In this document: positions 39,598 through 48,912 of the stretch, one piece after another
Layout of the letters: each line of letters opens with the position of its first letter
Position numbering within the stretch: position 1 is the first letter of the stretch
Source: Mycobacterium sp. GA-1841
GTDB lineage: Bacteria > Actinomycetota > Actinomycetes > Mycobacteriales > Mycobacteriaceae
Assembly: GCF_001954135.1 (NCBI RefSeq)
Contig: NZ_MBEQ01000109.1
Location: 1 to 64,000, forward strand
Length of the DNA: 64,000 nt
Direction: 5' to 3'
Position numbers and translations under genes: made by a program
Notes under the pieces: model-generated
Told to the model about the DNA's origin: nothing
What the model saw: the letters and a program-made list of their open reading frames with translations, nothing else
The model's database searches: none

Positions 39598-42486
39598 TCA
39601 CGGTCTGGCCACCGGTATCGGGGCGGTCCGGTCGGACAGGAAGCGCGCCGGCCGCTGGCGTACCGGCAGCGGCCACCAGAACCAGCGGCCCAGGATCGCG
39701 GCGATCGTCGGGGTCATCAGCGAGCGCACCACGAGAGTGTCGAACAGCAGGCCGAGACCGATGGTGGTACCGCCCTGCCCGATCGCGATCAGATCGCTGG
39801 TGGCCATCGACGCCATGGTGAACGCGAACACCAACCCGGCCGCGGTGACCACCCCGCCGGTGGCACCCATGGCCCGGATGATGCCGGTGTTGATGCCCGC
39901 GCCGATCTCTTCTTTCATCCGCGACACCACCAGCAGGTTGTAGTCGGAGCCGACCGCCAGGAGGATGATCACCGAGAATGCCAAGGTCATCCAGTGCAGG
40001 TCGATACCGAGCAGGTACTGCCACACCAGCACGGACAGCCCGAATGAGGCGGCCAGCGACAGGATCACGGTACCGACGATCACGAACGAGGCGATCAACG
40101 CCCGGGTGATCAACAGCATCACGATGAAGATCAGCGTGATGGCGCCGACGGCCGAGATCAGCAGGTCCCACTGGGCGCCGACCTGAATGTCCTTGTAGGT
40201 GGCCGCCGTTCCGCCGAGATAGATCTTGGCGTCGGCCAATGGCGTGGTCTTGATCGCCTCCCGGGCTGCCTGCAGCAGCGGATCGACATGCGAAATGCCT
40301 TCTGTGGTGGCCGGATCCACGTCGTGGGTGATGATGAACTGGGCGGCCTGACCGTCCGGGGAGACCATCAGATCCAGCCCCCGTTTGAAGTCGGGATTGT
40401 CGAACGCCTCGGGTGGCAGGTAGAACGAGTCGTCGTTACGGGCATCGTCGAACGCCTGGCCCATCACCGACGCGGTATCGGTCATCTTGCCGATTTGATC
40501 GATCAGCCCGTTGAACGTGCTGAACATCGTTTTCATCGTGCCCTGCATGGACTTCGAGATCGCGATCATCGGTGGCAGTTGCGCCACCAACTGCGGCATC
40601 AGCTGATCCATCTCGTTCATGTTCTTCACCGAATCGGAGAGGGTTTCGGTCATGGTGTCGATGCCGTCGAGCCCGTCGAACAGTGAGCGCATCGAATGGC
40701 ACATCGGGATGTCGTAGCAGTGCGGCTCCCAGTACAGGTAGTTGCGCATCGGCCGCATGAAATCGTCGAAATCAGCCATGTGATCTCGCATTTCGTTGGT
40801 GCTCGCCTGCATCTCGTTCATGCTCGCGGTCAGTTCGTGGGTGATGTCGGTCATCCGGTTCATCAGGCCCAGCATGTTCTCCATGATCGCGATCATCCGG
40901 CCGAGATCATCGGTGAGCGTGTTCATGTCACCCATGCGTTCACGCAGAAACTGCAGGTTCTCGGTCATCGACACCGACTGCATGCTCACCTGGAACGGCA
41001 CCGAGCTATGGGCGATGGGTCGGCCCAGCGGCCGGGTGATGCTCTGCACCCGCGCGATACCGGGCACGCGGATCAGCTCTCGGGCGATCTTGTCGAGCAC
41101 GATCATGTCGGCCGGGTTGCGCAGGTCGCGTCCGGCATCCACCAGCAGCAGGTCGGGGTTCATCCGGGCGGCGGTGAAATGTCGTTCAGCGGCGGCATAT
41201 CCGACGTTCGACGGGAGGTCCTTGGGGATGTACAGCCGTTCGTTGTAGGAGGTCTGGTAGCCGGGCAGGGCCAGCAGCCCGACGAGAGCGATGGCGATTG
41301 CAGCGACCAGGATCGGGACCGGCCAGCGGACCACCGAGGTGCCGAGCCGACGCCAGCCGCGGGAGCGGAGCGTGCGCTTGGCGTCGAGCAGACCGAACCG
41401 GCTGCCGACCACCAGCATCGCCGGCGCCAGCGTCAGCGAGGCCAGCACCACCACGGACATGCCGATGGCACTGGGGATGCCCATCGAGCTGAAGTAGTTC
41501 AACCGGGTGAAATGCAGACACAACATGGCGCCGGCCACGGTGAGCCCGGAACCGAGGATGACATGGCCGACACCGTGGAAAGCCGTGTAATAGGCCTCTT
41601 CTCGCTCCTGGCCTTTTTGTCTGGCCTCCTGATATCGGCCGACGAGGAAGATGGCGTAGTCGGTTCCGGCCGCGATGGCCAACGAAGTCAGCAGGCTCAC
41701 TGAAAACGTCGACAAGCCGAGCATCCCGGCGTGACCGAAGGCCGCCACCACACCGCGCGCGGCCGACATCTCCAGCAGCACGACGATGAGCATCAGCAAC
41801 ATCGTGGCGATCGACCGGTAGACGACGATCAGCATCACCGCGATCACGGCGATCGTCACGAACGTGATCTTGATCATGCTCTTGTCGCCGGCCTCGTTCA
41901 TGTCCGTGGTGAGCGGACCTTGGCCGGTGACATAGGCTTTCACACCTTCGGGCGGATGGGATTCGTCGATGATCTTGCGGACCGCGGCGACCGATTCGTT
42001 GGCCAGGGTCTCGCCCTGGTTACCGGCAAGGTTCACCTGAACGTAGGCAGCCTTGCCGTCGGTGCTCTGCGAGCCCGCCGCGGTGATCAGATCACCCCAG
42101 TAGTTCTGCACGTGCTGAACGTGTTCGGTGTCCGCCTGCAGCGTGCGGACCAACTCGTCGTAATAGTGATGGGCCTCGGTGCCCAGCGGCTCGTCACCTT
42201 CGAGCACCACCATCGCGATGGTGTCGGAATCGAATTGATCGAAGCGCTCACCGATCTTCTTCATCGCCACCAGTGCCGGTGCGTCCTGCGGTGACAGCGA
42301 CACCGAATGCTCGTGGCCGACCACCTCGAGCTGGGGGACCAGTGCGTTGAGGACCACGACGAGCACTACCCAGGCCAGGATGATCGGGACGGCGGCGACG
42401 CGGATGACGCGAGCGATTCCCTTGTGGGTGGAGCCGGTGTGTTTTGAGCTCTTGTTCTCGCCGGGGCCGGCGCTGTGGTTGCTCAT
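39598..42486 (-). CDS. MmpL family RND transporter
   Basis: 962 aa, twelve helices expected. Two RND halves: after TM1 (IILAWVVLVVVLNALVPQLEVV) a large loop, then TM2-6 with GTDYAIFLVGRYQEARQKGQ (MmpL motif with the proton-relay Asp-Tyr), and in the second half SDYNLLVVSRMKEE. The second loop holds a long coiled-coil-like stretch rich in Met/Asn/Asp (about 510-660) as in MmpL4/MmpL5. Overlaps mmpS by four bases. MmpL4/5 proteins export siderophores; others lipids. Cargo here is not determinable. Confidence 0.92.
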   Translation of the reverse strand: MSNHSAGPGENKSSKHTGSTHKGIARVIRVAAVPIILAWVVLVVVLNALVPQLEVVGHEHSVSLSPQDAPALVAMKKIGERFDQFDSDTIAMVVLEGDEPLGTEAHHYYDELVRTLQADTEHVQHVQNYWGDLITAAGSQSTDGKAAYVQVNLAGNQGETLANESVAAVRKIIDESHPPEGVKAYVTGQGPLTTDMNEAGDKSMIKITFVTIAVIAVMLIVVYRSIATMLLMLIVVLLEMSAARGVVAAFGHAGMLGLSTFSVSLLTSLAIAAGTDYAIFLVGRYQEARQKGQEREEAYYTAFHGVGHVILGSGLTVAGAMLCLHFTRLNYFSSMGIPSAIGMSVVVLASLTLAPAMLVVGSRFGLLDAKRTLRSRGWRRLGTSVVRWPVPILVAAIAIALVGLLALPGYQTSYNERLYIPKDLPSNVGYAAAERHFTAARMNPDLLLVDAGRDLRNPADMIVLDKIARELIRVPGIARVQSITRPLGRPIAHSSVPFQVSMQSVSMTENLQFLRERMGDMNTLTDDLGRMIAIMENMLGLMNRMTDITHELTASMNEMQASTNEMRDHMADFDDFMRPMRNYLYWEPHCYDIPMCHSMRSLFDGLDGIDTMTETLSDSVKNMNEMDQLMPQLVAQLPPMIAISKSMQGTMKTMFSTFNGLIDQIGKMTDTASVMGQAFDDARNDDSFYLPPEAFDNPDFKRGLDLMVSPDGQAAQFIITHDVDPATTEGISHVDPLLQAAREAIKTTPLADAKIYLGGTAATYKDIQVGAQWDLLISAVGAITLIFIVMLLITRALIASFVIVGTVILSLAASFGLSVLVWQYLLGIDLHWMTLAFSVIILLAVGSDYNLLVVSRMKEEIGAGINTGIIRAMGATGGVVTAAGLVFAFTMASMATSDLIAIGQGGTTIGLGLLFDTLVVRSLMTPTIAAILGRWFWWPLPVRQRPARFLSDRTAPIPVARP

Positions 42487-42923
42487 GCGGCCTTGTCCAA
42501 GCAGAAGGCCTGGGCGTTGTGCTGCGTCACGGTCTGGTCATCGCGGACCTCGCCGTTGACGACGATCCGGCAACTGATCATGTCGCTGTCTCCTTGGGCG
42601 ACCACGTTGGCGAACACCGTGGGCAGGGTCGTGATTACTTCGTGCCGCCAGGGCAGCGAGCTGAAAGATTCGGTATGGGGCTGGGCATCGGCGTCCAGAT
42701 AGCTGACGTGGCCGCTGGTGGCGCTGGGCCCGTCGATCTCATAGACCACCCGCTTGGGGTTGAACTCGACGATGTCGTCGCCGGCGGCGGCTCCCGGGTC
42801 GGTCGTGATGTGAGTGCCGAAGATGCCGTGCATGCGGTTCATCGCAAACCCGCTCACGGCCACGGCGGCCACCAGCACCAAGGGGATCCAGAAGCGTCTC
42901 GCCCACCGAAATACCGTCGCCAC
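42483..42923 (-). CDS. MmpS family accessory protein
   Basis: 146 aa. One N-terminal helix (FWIPLVLVAAVAVSGFAM) then a periplasmic beta domain with VVYEIDGPSATSGHVSYLDADAQP, LPWRHEVITTLPTVFANVVAQGDSD and ISCRIVVNGEVRDDQTV, all MmpS hallmarks. Works with MmpL, which follows with ATGA overlap. Confidence 0.92.
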   Translation of the reverse strand: MATVFRWARRFWIPLVLVAAVAVSGFAMNRMHGIFGTHITTDPGAAAGDDIVEFNPKRVVYEIDGPSATSGHVSYLDADAQPHTESFSSLPWRHEVITTLPTVFANVVAQGDSDMISCRIVVNGEVRDDQTVTQHNAQAFCLDKAA

Positions 42924-43003
42924 GGCCCGTCCACCTCTCCCGACCAGCGCACATCGGCGGAACCCCCGACCGCGCTTTCAACCGGCTGAACGTAACAAGG
43001 CCG

Positions 43004-43045
43004 TAATGGATCATCAACGTTCCATTAAGGAATCTTGATATTCCT
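43004..43045. promoter_or_regulatory. Two inverted repeats upstream of mmpS
   Basis: TAATGGA (43004-43010) N10 TCCATTA (43021-43027), and AGGAAT (43028-43033) N6 ATTCCT (43040-43045), directly adjoining. About 80-120 bp before the mmpS start in an AT-rich stretch. Likely operators for the TetR protein of this unit. Confidence 0.6.
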
Positions 43046-43244
43046 CACAGTTGCTTCCCAAACGGAATTTTTAGCTCCCCACGTGGCAGCACGTCCGGCG
43101 CGCCGGCGCCCAGAACCGGCTGCCTCGAACGCATTTCGGCCCGGGGACCGACTTCCCGAAAAACGCGGTCAGACTGTGCGCGGTTTGCCCGGCGGCATCA
43201 CCGGTAGAGACCGCCGTCACGCGTCCGGTGACATCGCCGGCGCC
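43046..43244. other. Spacer between mmpS promoter region and universal stress gene
   Basis: With the repeats above, 42924-43244 is a 321-bp stretch without a gene. This right part shows no ribosome site, motif or clear repeat. Confidence 0.6.
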
Positions 43245-43733
43245 TCAGTCCGCAGTGTGCACGATCAAGATGTCGATCTTGACCCGACGGGCAATGGTGG
43301 CGGGCACCGAGCCCAACAGGCGTCCGGCGACCGAGTCCAGCCCGATGTCGCCGACGACGATCAGATCCGCGCCGACCTCTTTGGCCAGCTTCACGAGTGC
43401 GTCGACCGGCGCACCCTCCACGGCACGCTCGGCGATATCGGCGACCCCCACTGCCTTCGCACGGTCGCGGGCCACCTGAAGGATCTCGTAGACCGGGGCA
43501 GCGCCGTGCATCTTGTAGCCTTCGCTGCCGAGACTGTCCGCAGCGCGGGTGTCGACCACATGGTCATGCGACGGCGGCCTGGACCAGCCACCCTTCTCGA
43601 CCACTGGTTGGTATGCGCTCGCGATGATGAGCTTCGCGTTCTCCTGCGCGGCCACCGTGGCGGCGCGGTCGACCGCCCGTAACGACGAGTCCGAGCCGTC
43701 GGTGCCGACGACGATCGTCCGATAGGTGCTCAC
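43245..43733 (-). CDS. Universal stress protein (single UspA domain)
   Basis: 162 aa from GTG 43733. TIVVGTDGSDSSLRAVDRAA at the start and the ATP-binding loop VVGDIGLDSVAGRLLGSVPATIARR at about 125-150 (G-x2-G-x9-G-S/T form). A damaged paralog lies at 55301-55662. Upstream is a strong stem-loop (43781-43799). Confidence 0.9.
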   Translation of the reverse strand: MSTYRTIVVGTDGSDSSLRAVDRAATVAAQENAKLIIASAYQPVVEKGGWSRPPSHDHVVDTRAADSLGSEGYKMHGAAPVYEILQVARDRAKAVGVADIAERAVEGAPVDALVKLAKEVGADLIVVGDIGLDSVAGRLLGSVPATIARRVKIDILIVHTAD

Positions 43734-43780
43734 GTCGTCTCCGAACTGTCGGGTGCTGGGACAAACAGGAGATTAACGCG

Positions 43781-43799
43781 TGCCGGGCGTCGCCCGGCA
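43781..43799. other. Strong stem-loop TGCCGGGC-GTC-GCCCGGCA
   Basis: Perfect eight-base stem, three-base loop; a second smaller hairpin (CCAGC-ATC-GCTGG) follows at about 43809-43821. Between the end of the TetR operon and the stress gene, both on the minus strand. Probably a terminator for the TetR operon, without a T-run. Confidence 0.5.
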
Positions 43800-43852
43800 T
43801 CGAAACGCCCAGCATCGCTGGACGTCCACAAGTTCACAAAGCCTCCCTGGCC

Positions 43853-43870
43853 GGAATCAAACCTGCGACC
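43853..43870 (-). other. tRNA T-arm-like fragment
   Basis: Eighteen bases match the T-arm and variable-loop region of the tRNA-Arg at 55878-55895 at 15 positions. No full cloverleaf can be drawn. Possibly a decayed tRNA or integration scar at the left edge of the 44-55 kb island; could also be chance. Confidence 0.3.
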
Positions 43871-43985
43871 TGGAGAATCCCGTTCGGCGCGCAAAGTCGT
43901 CAGGATGACGCCATAGGGCAACCACGCCCCGACGCGATCATGCTCACGGCCTCTCGTGTCCCGCTTGGAGTGGGGGCGTTCGTCG

Positions 43986-44618
43986 TCATCGCTCCTGAGC
44001 GTGCGCGTAGGCGGTGAGCACTTCGATCAACATGTTTCGGTCCCGCTCTGTGTCGAGCGGCACCGGCGAGACCAATTGAGCAACAACGCTTCCTCGAAGG
44101 GTCGCCCAGATGAAGTTGCCGATTTCCGTGTCCTGCGGAATGTTGAGGTCCGCGGCCAGATGCGATCCCAACTCGGTGAATCGCTGTTGTGCCTTCGCCA
44201 GTGCCTTGTTGATCGTGCGTCCACGTCTGCGTCGCGTGGTGATGAGTATTTCTAGCGCGGCCATCGATGTCGGGCTGGCGAACGCCGGCCAAAGCTCATT
44301 GATGACTACTTCTGCTCGACGCCTGGCTGGCAGCCCCGCGGTGAGACCGGGTAGAGCGGCGACGACACCGGTGAGGTGATCCAGTCCTTGGTCGACAACG
44401 GCCAGGAGCAGGCCGTCAAGCGCACCGAAATGATACTGGACGCCACCCCACGTAACACCTGCACGTTCGGTGATGCGGCGCACGCTGGGGGCACCGAATC
44501 CCTCTTCGAGGATATAACGCACTGTTTCGTCGATGATGATTTGCCTGGTGCGTTCGGCGCGAGCCTGGTTGCCCCCTGGGGGGCGGCGAGGCTTGACTGG
44601 TGGGGCCATGCGGACCAT
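43986..44618 (-). CDS. TetR family regulator
   Basis: 210 aa from ATG 44618 (ATG 44609 is an alternative). HTH at about 40-70: VRYILEEGFGAPSVRRITERAGVTWGGVQYHFGALDGLL. One base separates it from the DapB-like gene upstream, so it is the last gene of the VOC-SDR-DapB-like-TetR operon and presumably controls it. Confidence 0.83.
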   Translation of the reverse strand: MVRMAPPVKPRRPPGGNQARAERTRQIIIDETVRYILEEGFGAPSVRRITERAGVTWGGVQYHFGALDGLLLAVVDQGLDHLTGVVAALPGLTAGLPARRRAEVVINELWPAFASPTSMAALEILITTRRRRGRTINKALAKAQQRFTELGSHLAADLNIPQDTEIGNFIWATLRGSVVAQLVSPVPLDTERDRNMLIEVLTAYAHAQER

Positions 44619-44619
44619 G

Positions 44620-45693
44620 TCACCACATCGTGCCGCGCACGTGATCCAACGGGCGCAGGTGATGGGCGGCGAGGATGCCAGGCGGTGCCTGACAGGCCGC
44701 GCCGATCGCGTTGACGGCGCGCGCTGCGGTACCTACGACTCCGCCGATGTTGTGATCGGTGCCTGATCCGCCGACGTGCGTGTTGATCTCGATGCCGGGG
44801 TCACCTTCGATGACGACGCGATGAACCCCCGGGCGGCCGTCGGGGGGATAAGGCCAATCGGGCGCCGCGGCCTGCGTCAACCGGTTGACGTGTTCCATCT
44901 GGATCACCACCTCGCCATCGCGGATCCCTTGGACTCCGAACCGCACGGCACCCACGTGACCCGGCGCGACGTCCATCATCGTGCAGGCGATGCGATCCGG
45001 GGTGACCCACTTTTCGTGCCATTCGCGAACCTCGTCGAGTTCGATGCCGAGGTCGGACGCCAGGCTGCGGACCTGGATCCCCCACATCGAGTCCAGGACA
45101 CCGGGGGCGAAGAGGATCGGCTGATGGTCGGGTAATGCACCGAAACCAAAGCTGGCGCCAGTGAATTCGGCGTCGTCGTAAGTCCCGTAATCGAAGACTT
45201 CCTGAACGGTGATGGCGGTGGCGCGCCCGGCCAGGCTCAGAGCGGCGTACACCAGGGTGTCGCCGGAGAAGCCAGGGTCGATTCCGTTGATGTACAGCGT
45301 GGAACCGCCTTGTGCGCAAGCTTTTTCCAGAGGTTCACGCAGCCATTCGCCGGCAAAGTCTGGTGCTACCAGCCAGACGAAGGAGGTTCCGACGACGTTG
45401 GTGCCGGCAGCGAGGAATCGCGCTATATCGTCCAAGGCCTCGGTCGGGCGTGTCTCGGCTTGCGAGGTATACACGACGCAGTCGGCGCCGAGGCTGATCA
45501 ATGCCTCGATGTCGTTGGTGGCCCTCACGCCGGTCAGGTCTGTCATACCGCACAGCTCGGCGGCGTCGCGCCCGATCTTGTCTTGAGCCGAGGCGTGCAC
45601 TCCGACGAGCTCGAGATCGGGCCGGGTGATGATGGTGCGCAGAGCGTGGACACCGACATTGCCGGTGGAGAACTGGATGACGCGACGGGGCAT
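44620..45693 (-). CDS. DapB-N-like NAD(P)-dependent oxidoreductase, paralog 1
   Basis: 357 aa from ATG 45693 (AAGGAAAAG ribosome site). Rossmann start VIQFSTGNVGVHALR, then ADCVVYTSQ and NGIDPGFSGD, the last two shared in position with the other three paralogs in this island. Mycobacterial relatives are usually labelled dihydrodipicolinate reductase or amine dehydrogenase-like (2,4-diaminopentanoate dehydrogenase type), but they lack the DapB catalytic C-domain and do not function in lysine synthesis. Real substrate unknown. Operon partners: SDR upstream, TetR downstream. Confidence 0.78.
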   Translation of the reverse strand: MPRRVIQFSTGNVGVHALRTIITRPDLELVGVHASAQDKIGRDAAELCGMTDLTGVRATNDIEALISLGADCVVYTSQAETRPTEALDDIARFLAAGTNVVGTSFVWLVAPDFAGEWLREPLEKACAQGGSTLYINGIDPGFSGDTLVYAALSLAGRATAITVQEVFDYGTYDDAEFTGASFGFGALPDHQPILFAPGVLDSMWGIQVRSLASDLGIELDEVREWHEKWVTPDRIACTMMDVAPGHVGAVRFGVQGIRDGEVVIQMEHVNRLTQAAAPDWPYPPDGRPGVHRVVIEGDPGIEINTHVGGSGTDHNIGGVVGTAARAVNAIGAACQAPPGILAAHHLRPLDHVRGTMW

Positions 45694-45704
45694 TGGCTTT
45701 TCCT

Positions 45705-46568
45705 TCACAAGAGGTCGGTGATCGTTTTCAGGCCTGCCTCATACAGGACGCCGGGCAGCATTCCGCCGTCGAGTTCGACGGTGGTGCCGTTGACGAAATC
45801 GGCTTGGCCGCCGGCCAGGAATACGCACGTGCGGCCGACCTCTGCAGCTGTTCCACCGCGGCGCAGGGGCACGTTGTTGAAATACGTGGCCCCGTCGGGA
45901 TCGTCTTTGGGTAGGACGAACGCTTCGAAGTTCTCGGTGATGGTCGGCCCCAGGGCAACACAGTTGACTCGGACCTGGGGGCCCCATTCCTGGGCCAGCG
46001 ACCGGGTCATCTGATTGAGACCTGATTTTGCTGCTCCGTAGGAAACCAGAGTCGGGGAACCGGCGGGATGGCCCGCACCGCTGGACACGTTGATGATGCA
46101 ACCGGTGCCGTCCTGGAGCTTCATCTGCCGATACGCCCGGATAGCGAACCACAGCGGGCTGATCAGATTCATTTGGACAGCGAAGGCGTGAAAGAGCACG
46201 CTGCGCTCGTAGTCGTCGTCGCTGGGCGGCGTGCCCTGCAGCCGCGCGACCAATGCCGGTACCGCGTCGACGGACGGCGAAGGCACGGTACCGCCGGCAT
46301 TGTTGACCAAAATATCTAACCGGCCGTACTGGTCGGCGACTGCTTGCACCATCGCGTCGATTGCGTGGTAGTCGCCCTGATCGCAGACCATTTGGGCCGA
46401 GCGCTGACGCCATTCCGCGTTGTCGTCGGTGCCCGGCAGCCCGGGTAGCGGTCTGCGTGAACACCCGATCACGGTGGCACCGGCCCTGAGCAATTCGTGT
46501 GCAATGCCCACACCAACACCGCGGCTGGTACCGGTGACAATGGCGATCTTGCCATCTAGTTCACTCAT
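45705..46568 (-). CDS. Short-chain dehydrogenase/reductase
   Basis: 287 aa. IAIVTGTSRGVGVGIAHEL cofactor motif, ILVNNAGG, catalytic Ser in NVSSGAGHPAGSPTLVSYGAAKSG with Tyr-x3-Lys, and FVNGTTVELDGGMLPG near the end, all classical SDR. It has an insert around 105-125 (LVARLQGTPPSDDDYER). Between the VOC and DapB-like genes, 11 bp before the latter. Confidence 0.88.
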   Translation of the reverse strand: MSELDGKIAIVTGTSRGVGVGIAHELLRAGATVIGCSRRPLPGLPGTDDNAEWRQRSAQMVCDQGDYHAIDAMVQAVADQYGRLDILVNNAGGTVPSPSVDAVPALVARLQGTPPSDDDYERSVLFHAFAVQMNLISPLWFAIRAYRQMKLQDGTGCIINVSSGAGHPAGSPTLVSYGAAKSGLNQMTRSLAQEWGPQVRVNCVALGPTITENFEAFVLPKDDPDGATYFNNVPLRRGGTAAEVGRTCVFLAGGQADFVNGTTVELDGGMLPGVLYEAGLKTITDLL

Positions 46569-46607
46569 CTCTTCTCCTCTACGTGCGGGCAGTTTCGTCT
46601 GTTCTGA

Positions 46608-47024
46608 TTACGGAAGGTCGGTGGCCAACAGCGTCACCGGCAGGCCCAGCACGCTCATTTCGATCTCGTCGAGCTGCCAGGGGTCGATATCGCGGTGTTG
46701 GCGGAATCGGCTGGTAGCGCCGTAACGCTCGGCGATCTGCTCGGCGCTCACGATGTCGTCGACGCGCACCACCATCATGTAGAGGCCGTCGCCGCGAGCG
46801 TCGAGGAACTGGCGCACCGGATTATCAGGATCGTCGGTCAATGGCGTGACCAGCTCCATCCCGCGGGTCCAGTCCAGCAGTACACGAAGACCGACATCGG
46901 CGAGCTCGAGGGCATCGAGCTGGAAACCCAGATCGGTGAAAAGCTGCGCCACTCGGGCGATCCGCTCCGGTGCGATCGCGATCACCACATGGTGCATGTT
47001 CGGAGTTGTTCTGGAATCGGCCAC
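46608..47024 (-). CDS. VOC (glyoxalase/bleomycin resistance) family protein, leaderless
   Basis: 138 aa from GTG 47024. Starts HHVVIAIAPERIARVAQLFTDLGFQ, the first half of a VOC fold, and repeats the pattern in GDGLYMMVVRVDDIVSAEQIAERYG. VOC proteins are metal-dependent isomerases, dioxygenases or lyases. A TAATCT -10 ends six bases before the GTG, indicating leaderless mRNA. First gene of the operon reading towards TetR; divergent from paralog 2. Confidence 0.78.
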   Translation of the reverse strand: MADSRTTPNMHHVVIAIAPERIARVAQLFTDLGFQLDALELADVGLRVLLDWTRGMELVTPLTDDPDNPVRQFLDARGDGLYMMVVRVDDIVSAEQIAERYGATSRFRQHRDIDPWQLDEIEMSVLGLPVTLLATDLP

Positions 47025-47031
47025 GCGAGAA

Positions 47032-47066
47032 GATTACACCTGTTATTTTTTCGCGAAGTAGTAATC
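47032..47066. promoter_or_regulatory. Divergent promoter with GATTAC/GTAATC inverted arms
   Basis: GATTAC (47032-47037) and GTAATC (47061-47066) flank an AT-rich core with TTATTTTTT. On the minus strand TAATCT is the -10 of the VOC gene. The repeat is short and widely spaced, so operator function is tentative. Confidence 0.4.
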
Positions 47067-47089
47067 ATCAAGTCGTGCAAGGAGTTGCA

Positions 47090-48220
47090 ATGGTCGATCA
47101 GTCGGACAAGCGTTACCGCGTCGCGGTGTGGGGCACCGGCGGGGTGGGGCGTTATGCCGTGCGGACATTCGTCGATCGGCCCAATCTCGACCTAGTCGGC
47201 GCGTGGGTGCACTCGCCCTCCAAGGACGGCCAGGACGTCGGCACCCTCGCCGGTATCGGCCCTGTCGGGGTCACCGCGACCAGGGACGTCGAAGAATTAC
47301 TGGGGCGCGGAGTCGATTGCGTCATGTATGCAGCGCCCGCCGGTCCTCGCCCCCGCGAGGCGCTGAAAGACTTCTGCACCATTCTGGAAGCTGGGACCAA
47401 TATCGTCACCACCTCACTACCTGGACTGGTGTACGAAAAGGGCTCGCTGTCAAAGAGATTTCTCGACCCGATCCGCACCGCGTGTGGGGCCGGCAACAGC
47501 TCCATCTTCTCTTCGGGTATCGAGCCGGGGTTCGGATGCGACCTGTTTCCGATCGCCCTGATGACAATGTCGCACACCGTCTACTCGGTGCGTGGTATCG
47601 AGATCACCAACTACTCTGAATACCCCGTCGAGTGGGACGTCCGCGAACTCTTCGGCTTCGGCCAGTCGCTGGATTATCAGGGGGGTCTCAAGACGCCCGG
47701 AGTACTCAAATGGGGCTGGGGCGCGGCCATCACGATGGTCGCCGATTCGCTGGGCGTCGAATTCGACGAGATCCGCGAGTCCTGTGAATTCCTGCCGACG
47801 CCAAGGGATCTCGACAGCGCGGTCGGGGTTATTCCAGCTGGTACCGTCGGCGCCACCTACGCCAAATGCATCGGTGTGGTCGACGGACAAGAGGTCATCA
47901 CCCTTGAACACGTCGACCGGATGGCTGATGATCTGGCACCGGAATGGCCGACCGGACGTACTGGCGCCACCGACGGGATCTGGCGCGTCATCATCGACGG
48001 AGAGCCGTCATTCGACGGTGAGTTCGAGGTCGGCCACCGGCCCGGTCAGAGCGCTAACGAGCACGGACTGCTGGCCACCGGCATGCGGGCAGTAAACGCC
48101 ATCCCGTGGGTCTGCGACGCCGAACCGGGAATTGTCGACGCACTGCACCTCCCGCTGACGTCGCCATTGGGAGCGTTGCGCCCACAGCGCAACGGAATTC
48201 CAGCATTCCGTGCGCCGTAG
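47090..48220 (+). CDS. DapB-N-like NAD(P)-dependent oxidoreductase, paralog 2
   Basis: 376 aa from ATG 47090 with AAGGAG at 47079-47084. VAVWGTGGVGRYAVRTF cofactor motif, WVHSPSKDGQDVGTLAGI, YAAPAGPRPREAL, SGIEPGFGCDL and LEHVDRMADDLAPEWP. Closest to paralog 4 at 52198 (same length; shared ELFGFG, DEIRE, and GLLATGMRA-NAIPWVC segments). Transcribed alone in the opposite direction to the VOC operon. Confidence 0.78.
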   Translation: MVDQSDKRYRVAVWGTGGVGRYAVRTFVDRPNLDLVGAWVHSPSKDGQDVGTLAGIGPVGVTATRDVEELLGRGVDCVMYAAPAGPRPREALKDFCTILEAGTNIVTTSLPGLVYEKGSLSKRFLDPIRTACGAGNSSIFSSGIEPGFGCDLFPIALMTMSHTVYSVRGIEITNYSEYPVEWDVRELFGFGQSLDYQGGLKTPGVLKWGWGAAITMVADSLGVEFDEIRESCEFLPTPRDLDSAVGVIPAGTVGATYAKCIGVVDGQEVITLEHVDRMADDLAPEWPTGRTGATDGIWRVIIDGEPSFDGEFEVGHRPGQSANEHGLLATGMRAVNAIPWVCDAEPGIVDALHLPLTSPLGALRPQRNGIPAFRAP

Positions 48221-48360
48221 GGCGGCGGCGTGTGCCCGGGAGTCACTGGCCGAGTTGCGCTGTCGTCCAGTGTCATTGAAACGCTGGGACGCCTGAGATC
48301 ATCGGTCGATACTGATGTTCGCGCACCTGTGCGGCCCATCTCCCGGGCTCGGCTACGCCG

Positions 48361-48912
48361 TCACCACAAGGGAACCGGTGTCTGTCCGATCGGGTACCAC
48401 CCCGGCAGATTGCCCGCAGCGTTCTTGGCCAGTCGCGCGGTGAATGCTTCGGTGACATTGCCCGAGGACAGCAATTCGAAATACAGCTTTGCGACGTGAC
48501 CGAAGTCGAAAAAGTCTCGCTGCCAGGACCATTTGCCATTACCACCGTATCGGAACCAGCTGCCTCCGAGCCCGTAGACCTCACGATCGGCGCCTGTGGT
48601 GTCGGTGGCCACCTGCTTCCAGAATCCGACGACTTCGCCGATGCGGTCATCGATGATGATGCGCTGATAGGGGTAGCGCCAACCCAATAGCCCTTCCATC
48701 TCCTGCCCGAAGGCGATCTCGCGGATCTCGTCGATGCCGACGCACATCACGTCTTCTTTTGGCCCGATGTTCCATCCGTAGGTAGCGTCATCGGTGTAGA
48801 AGTCCGCACATGGACGCCAGTCGCCGGTGCGTTCTGATTCCTGGTTGACCTCCAGCCACTGCTGGAGCATGTCCTCAAGTTCTTGGCGCGGATATGAGTT
48901 CGTGTTCGACAT
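48361..48912 (-). CDS. NTF2/SnoaL-like protein
   Basis: 183 aa from ATG 48912. EDMLQQWLEVNQESERTGDWRPCADFYTDDATYGWNIGPKED, DEIREIAF and WQRDFFDFG are typical of the SnoaL-like polyketide-cyclase/NTF2 fold, which includes isomerases and hydratases. Downstream of the molybdopterin enzyme and probably in its operon. Confidence 0.75.
   Translation of the reverse strand: MSNTNSYPRQELEDMLQQWLEVNQESERTGDWRPCADFYTDDATYGWNIGPKEDVMCVGIDEIREIAFGQEMEGLLGWRYPYQRIIIDDRIGEVVGFWKQVATDTTGADREVYGLGGSWFRYGGNGKWSWQRDFFDFGHVAKLYFELLSSGNVTEAFTARLAKNAAGNLPGWYPIGQTPVPLW

Noticed and set aside
43800..43850. Possible DosR-type site upstream of the universal stress gene (GGACGTCC)
   Set aside because: Only the central palindrome fits; the flanks required by the 20-bp DosR motif do not.
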